Below, piece by piece: positions 8,820 to 9,850 of a DNA stretch of 9,850 bases. The DNA comes from an uncultured Pseudomonadota bacterium (lineage in GTDB: Bacteria; Myxococcota_A; Polyangia; HGW-17), in the NCBI GenBank assembly GCA_938004375.1, contig CALKWH010000185.1, positions 1 through 9,850 on the forward strand, written 5' to 3'. Position numbers and translations under genes: made by a program. The notes under the pieces were generated by a model. It saw nothing but the letters and a program-made list of their open reading frames with translations, was not told the DNA's origin and did not search any database. Positions within the stretch are counted from its first letter, which is position 1. The number at the start of each line of letters is the position of its first letter.

Positions 8820-9850
8820 TCACGGCACGGTCACGCGCACGGGCGCGGGCCGGGTATCGAGGGTGCCGTCTCCGAGCTGGCCCACGTCGTTCTGCCCCCA
8901 GCACACGAGGTAGCCATCGACGGCCCGGGCGCAGCCGTGGGAGCGGTTGACGCGGACCTCGGCGAAGCCGCCGGTGAGGCCGGTGACCGCGGTGGGCGTG
9001 AGCTTGGAGCCGGTGGAGCCGTTGCCCAGCTGGTGGCGGTCGGCCTGACCCCAGCAGTGCACCGAGCCGTCGGTCTTCACCACGCAGTTGGAGTTGCCGC
9101 CGGCGTCGAGCTGGAGCACGCCGTTGACGAGCCCGGAGACGACCTGGGGCGCGTTCAGCATGCCGACACAGTTGCTGCCGTTGCCCAGCTGGCAGCTCTG
9201 GTTGTCCCCCGAGCACATGACCCCGCCGCCGGTGTTCAGGAAGCAGGAGTGGTTCTCCCCGCCCGAGGGCGTCGAGGCCGGGATCCCGACGGTGTGGGCG
9301 AGTGTGTTTGAGGTCGTACCGTCCCCGAGTTGTCCGGCGGCGTCCCAGCCCCAGCCGTACATGGTGGCGTTGGAGGTGACCGCGTGGGTGTGGCTGCCGC
9401 CGCAGGACAGCTGGACGATGGGATCGATGTAGATGGTGCTGGGTTCATGGGGGTTGTTGCCGTTGAGCCCGCATTGCTGGCTCGTGTTGATGCCCCAGCA
9501 GGCCACGCGGGTGTCGGTGCGCACCCCGCAGGTGAAGTTGGTGCCCACGCTGATCGCGGTGAACAATGGAGCGGAGATGGGCGACGGCGAAGTCTTGTCG
9601 GTGGTGCTGCCGATGCCCAGCTGGCCATAGGTGTTGTCGCCCCAGCACCACACCGTGCCGCCGGTCACGAGGGCGCAGGTGTGGCGGTTGCCGGCGGCCA
9701 CCGCGACGACCGAGCTCAGGCCCGAGACCCGGACCGGGATCGCGCTGTCCATGGTGTTCCCGATGCCCAACTGGCCGTCGGCGTTCTCGCCCCAGCACCA
9801 CAGGGCGCCGTCCCCGTCGATGGCGCAGGTGTGGGCCAGGCCGACGTCCA
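8820..9850 (-). CDS. RCC1-repeat beta-propeller protein (N-terminus beyond window)
   Basis: The frame runs from the right edge (first complete codon at 9848-9846) to TGA at 8822-8820. The codon at 9770 is internal, since sequence upstream of it already reads as a repeat (LAHTCAIDGDGALWCWGEN). Seven RCC1-type units are visible, with the recurring pattern HTCAL...G.VWCWG.N..GQLG.G. RCC1 units form blades of a beta-propeller used for protein-protein interaction. Bacterial versions with HTC/CWG Cys pairs are usually secreted or surface proteins, which is family knowledge; no signal peptide can be checked here. Cys pairs are separated by nine residues in six blades, fitting intrablade disulfides. 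Extra Cys occur in blades 3, 4 and 5. The last unit ends in PVRVTVP, so the C-terminus looks complete. It converges on the methyltransferase with 7 bases between the stops. Partner and role are unknown. Confidence 0.88.
   Translation of the reverse strand, partial: DVGLAHTCAIDGDGALWCWGENADGQLGIGNTMDSAIPVRVSGLSSVVAVAAGNRHTCALVTGGTVWCWGDNTYGQLGIGSTTDKTSPSPISAPLFTAISVGTNFTCGVRTDTRVACWGINTSQQCGLNGNNPHEPSTIYIDPIVQLSCGGSHTHAVTSNATMYGWGWDAAGQLGDGTTSNTLAHTVGIPASTPSGGENHSCFLNTGGGVMCSGDNQSCQLGNGSNCVGMLNAPQVVSGLVNGVLQLDAGGNSNCVVKTDGSVHCWGQADRHQLGNGSTGSKLTPTAVTGLTGGFAEVRVNRSHGCARAVDGYLVCWGQNDVGQLGDGTLDTRPAPVRVTVP
8820..9850 (-). repeat. Seven visible RCC1 repeats
   Basis: Units of about 42-51 aa each contain an H/N-x-C, then a WG or related turn, then QLG. 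Counting from the right edge, blade 4 (roughly 9282-9425) reads HTHAV...MYGWG and lacks both paired Cys. Blade 5 has a degenerate CSGDN in place of CWG-x-N and two additional Cys in its loop. Confidence 0.8.

Noticed and set aside
8811..8835. Bidirectional hairpin GACCG...CGGTC between the convergent genes
   Set aside because: Only five pairs with a large loop and no T tract on either side; not convincing as a terminator.

Overview
The window is GC-rich (about 68-75% in the 60-base blocks I counted inside repeat-coding DNA) and densely coding. The gene content suggests a Gram-negative bacterium with large secreted Cys-rich repeat proteins. Lipoproteins with CGDG...CPDDC and EECDG...GATC type modules, RCC1 propellers and a Lon/poly(A) polymerase pair are typical of Myxococcota or related deltaproteobacterial lineages. 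That placement is an inference from style and gene content; there is no rRNA or other taxonomic marker here.

Left part (3-4295): two tandem paralogous genes on the + strand. The first is cut by the left edge (3-1379). The second (1482-4295, 937 aa) is complete and starts with a lipoprotein signal peptide. Both carry a Cys-rich repeat array followed by a C-terminal domain of about 190 aa that resembles nidogen-like (NIDO) extracellular domains. The complete copy has 13 repeats; eight consecutive ones (R5-R12) are exactly 49 aa with eight Cys at fixed positions. The first copy has five repeats visible. A promoter-like site lies in the 102-base gap between the two genes, and a hairpin with a T-rich tail follows the second.

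Middle part (4348-8812): three + strand genes joined by 4-base ATGA overlaps: a Lon-family ATP-dependent protease with all catalytic motifs but a shortened, Pro-rich linker in place of the usual neck helix; a PcnB-type poly(A) polymerase; and a class I SAM-dependent methyltransferase of unknown substrate with a strong ribosome binding site. They look like a translationally coupled operon that pairs protein turnover with RNA 3'-end modification.

Right part (8820-9850): on the - strand, convergent with the methyltransferase and only 7 bases from it, is the C-terminal part of an RCC1-repeat beta-propeller protein. Its N-terminus lies beyond the right edge. Six of its seven visible blades carry a Cys pair at fixed spacing, and one blade has lost both.

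I see no tRNA, rRNA, CRISPR array, insertion sequence or phage gene. No stretch over 300 bases lacks a gene. The most unusual material is the Cys-rich repeat family: its cysteine bookkeeping, its different array lengths in adjacent paralogues, and the base-composition break at the repeat/NIDO-like boundary.
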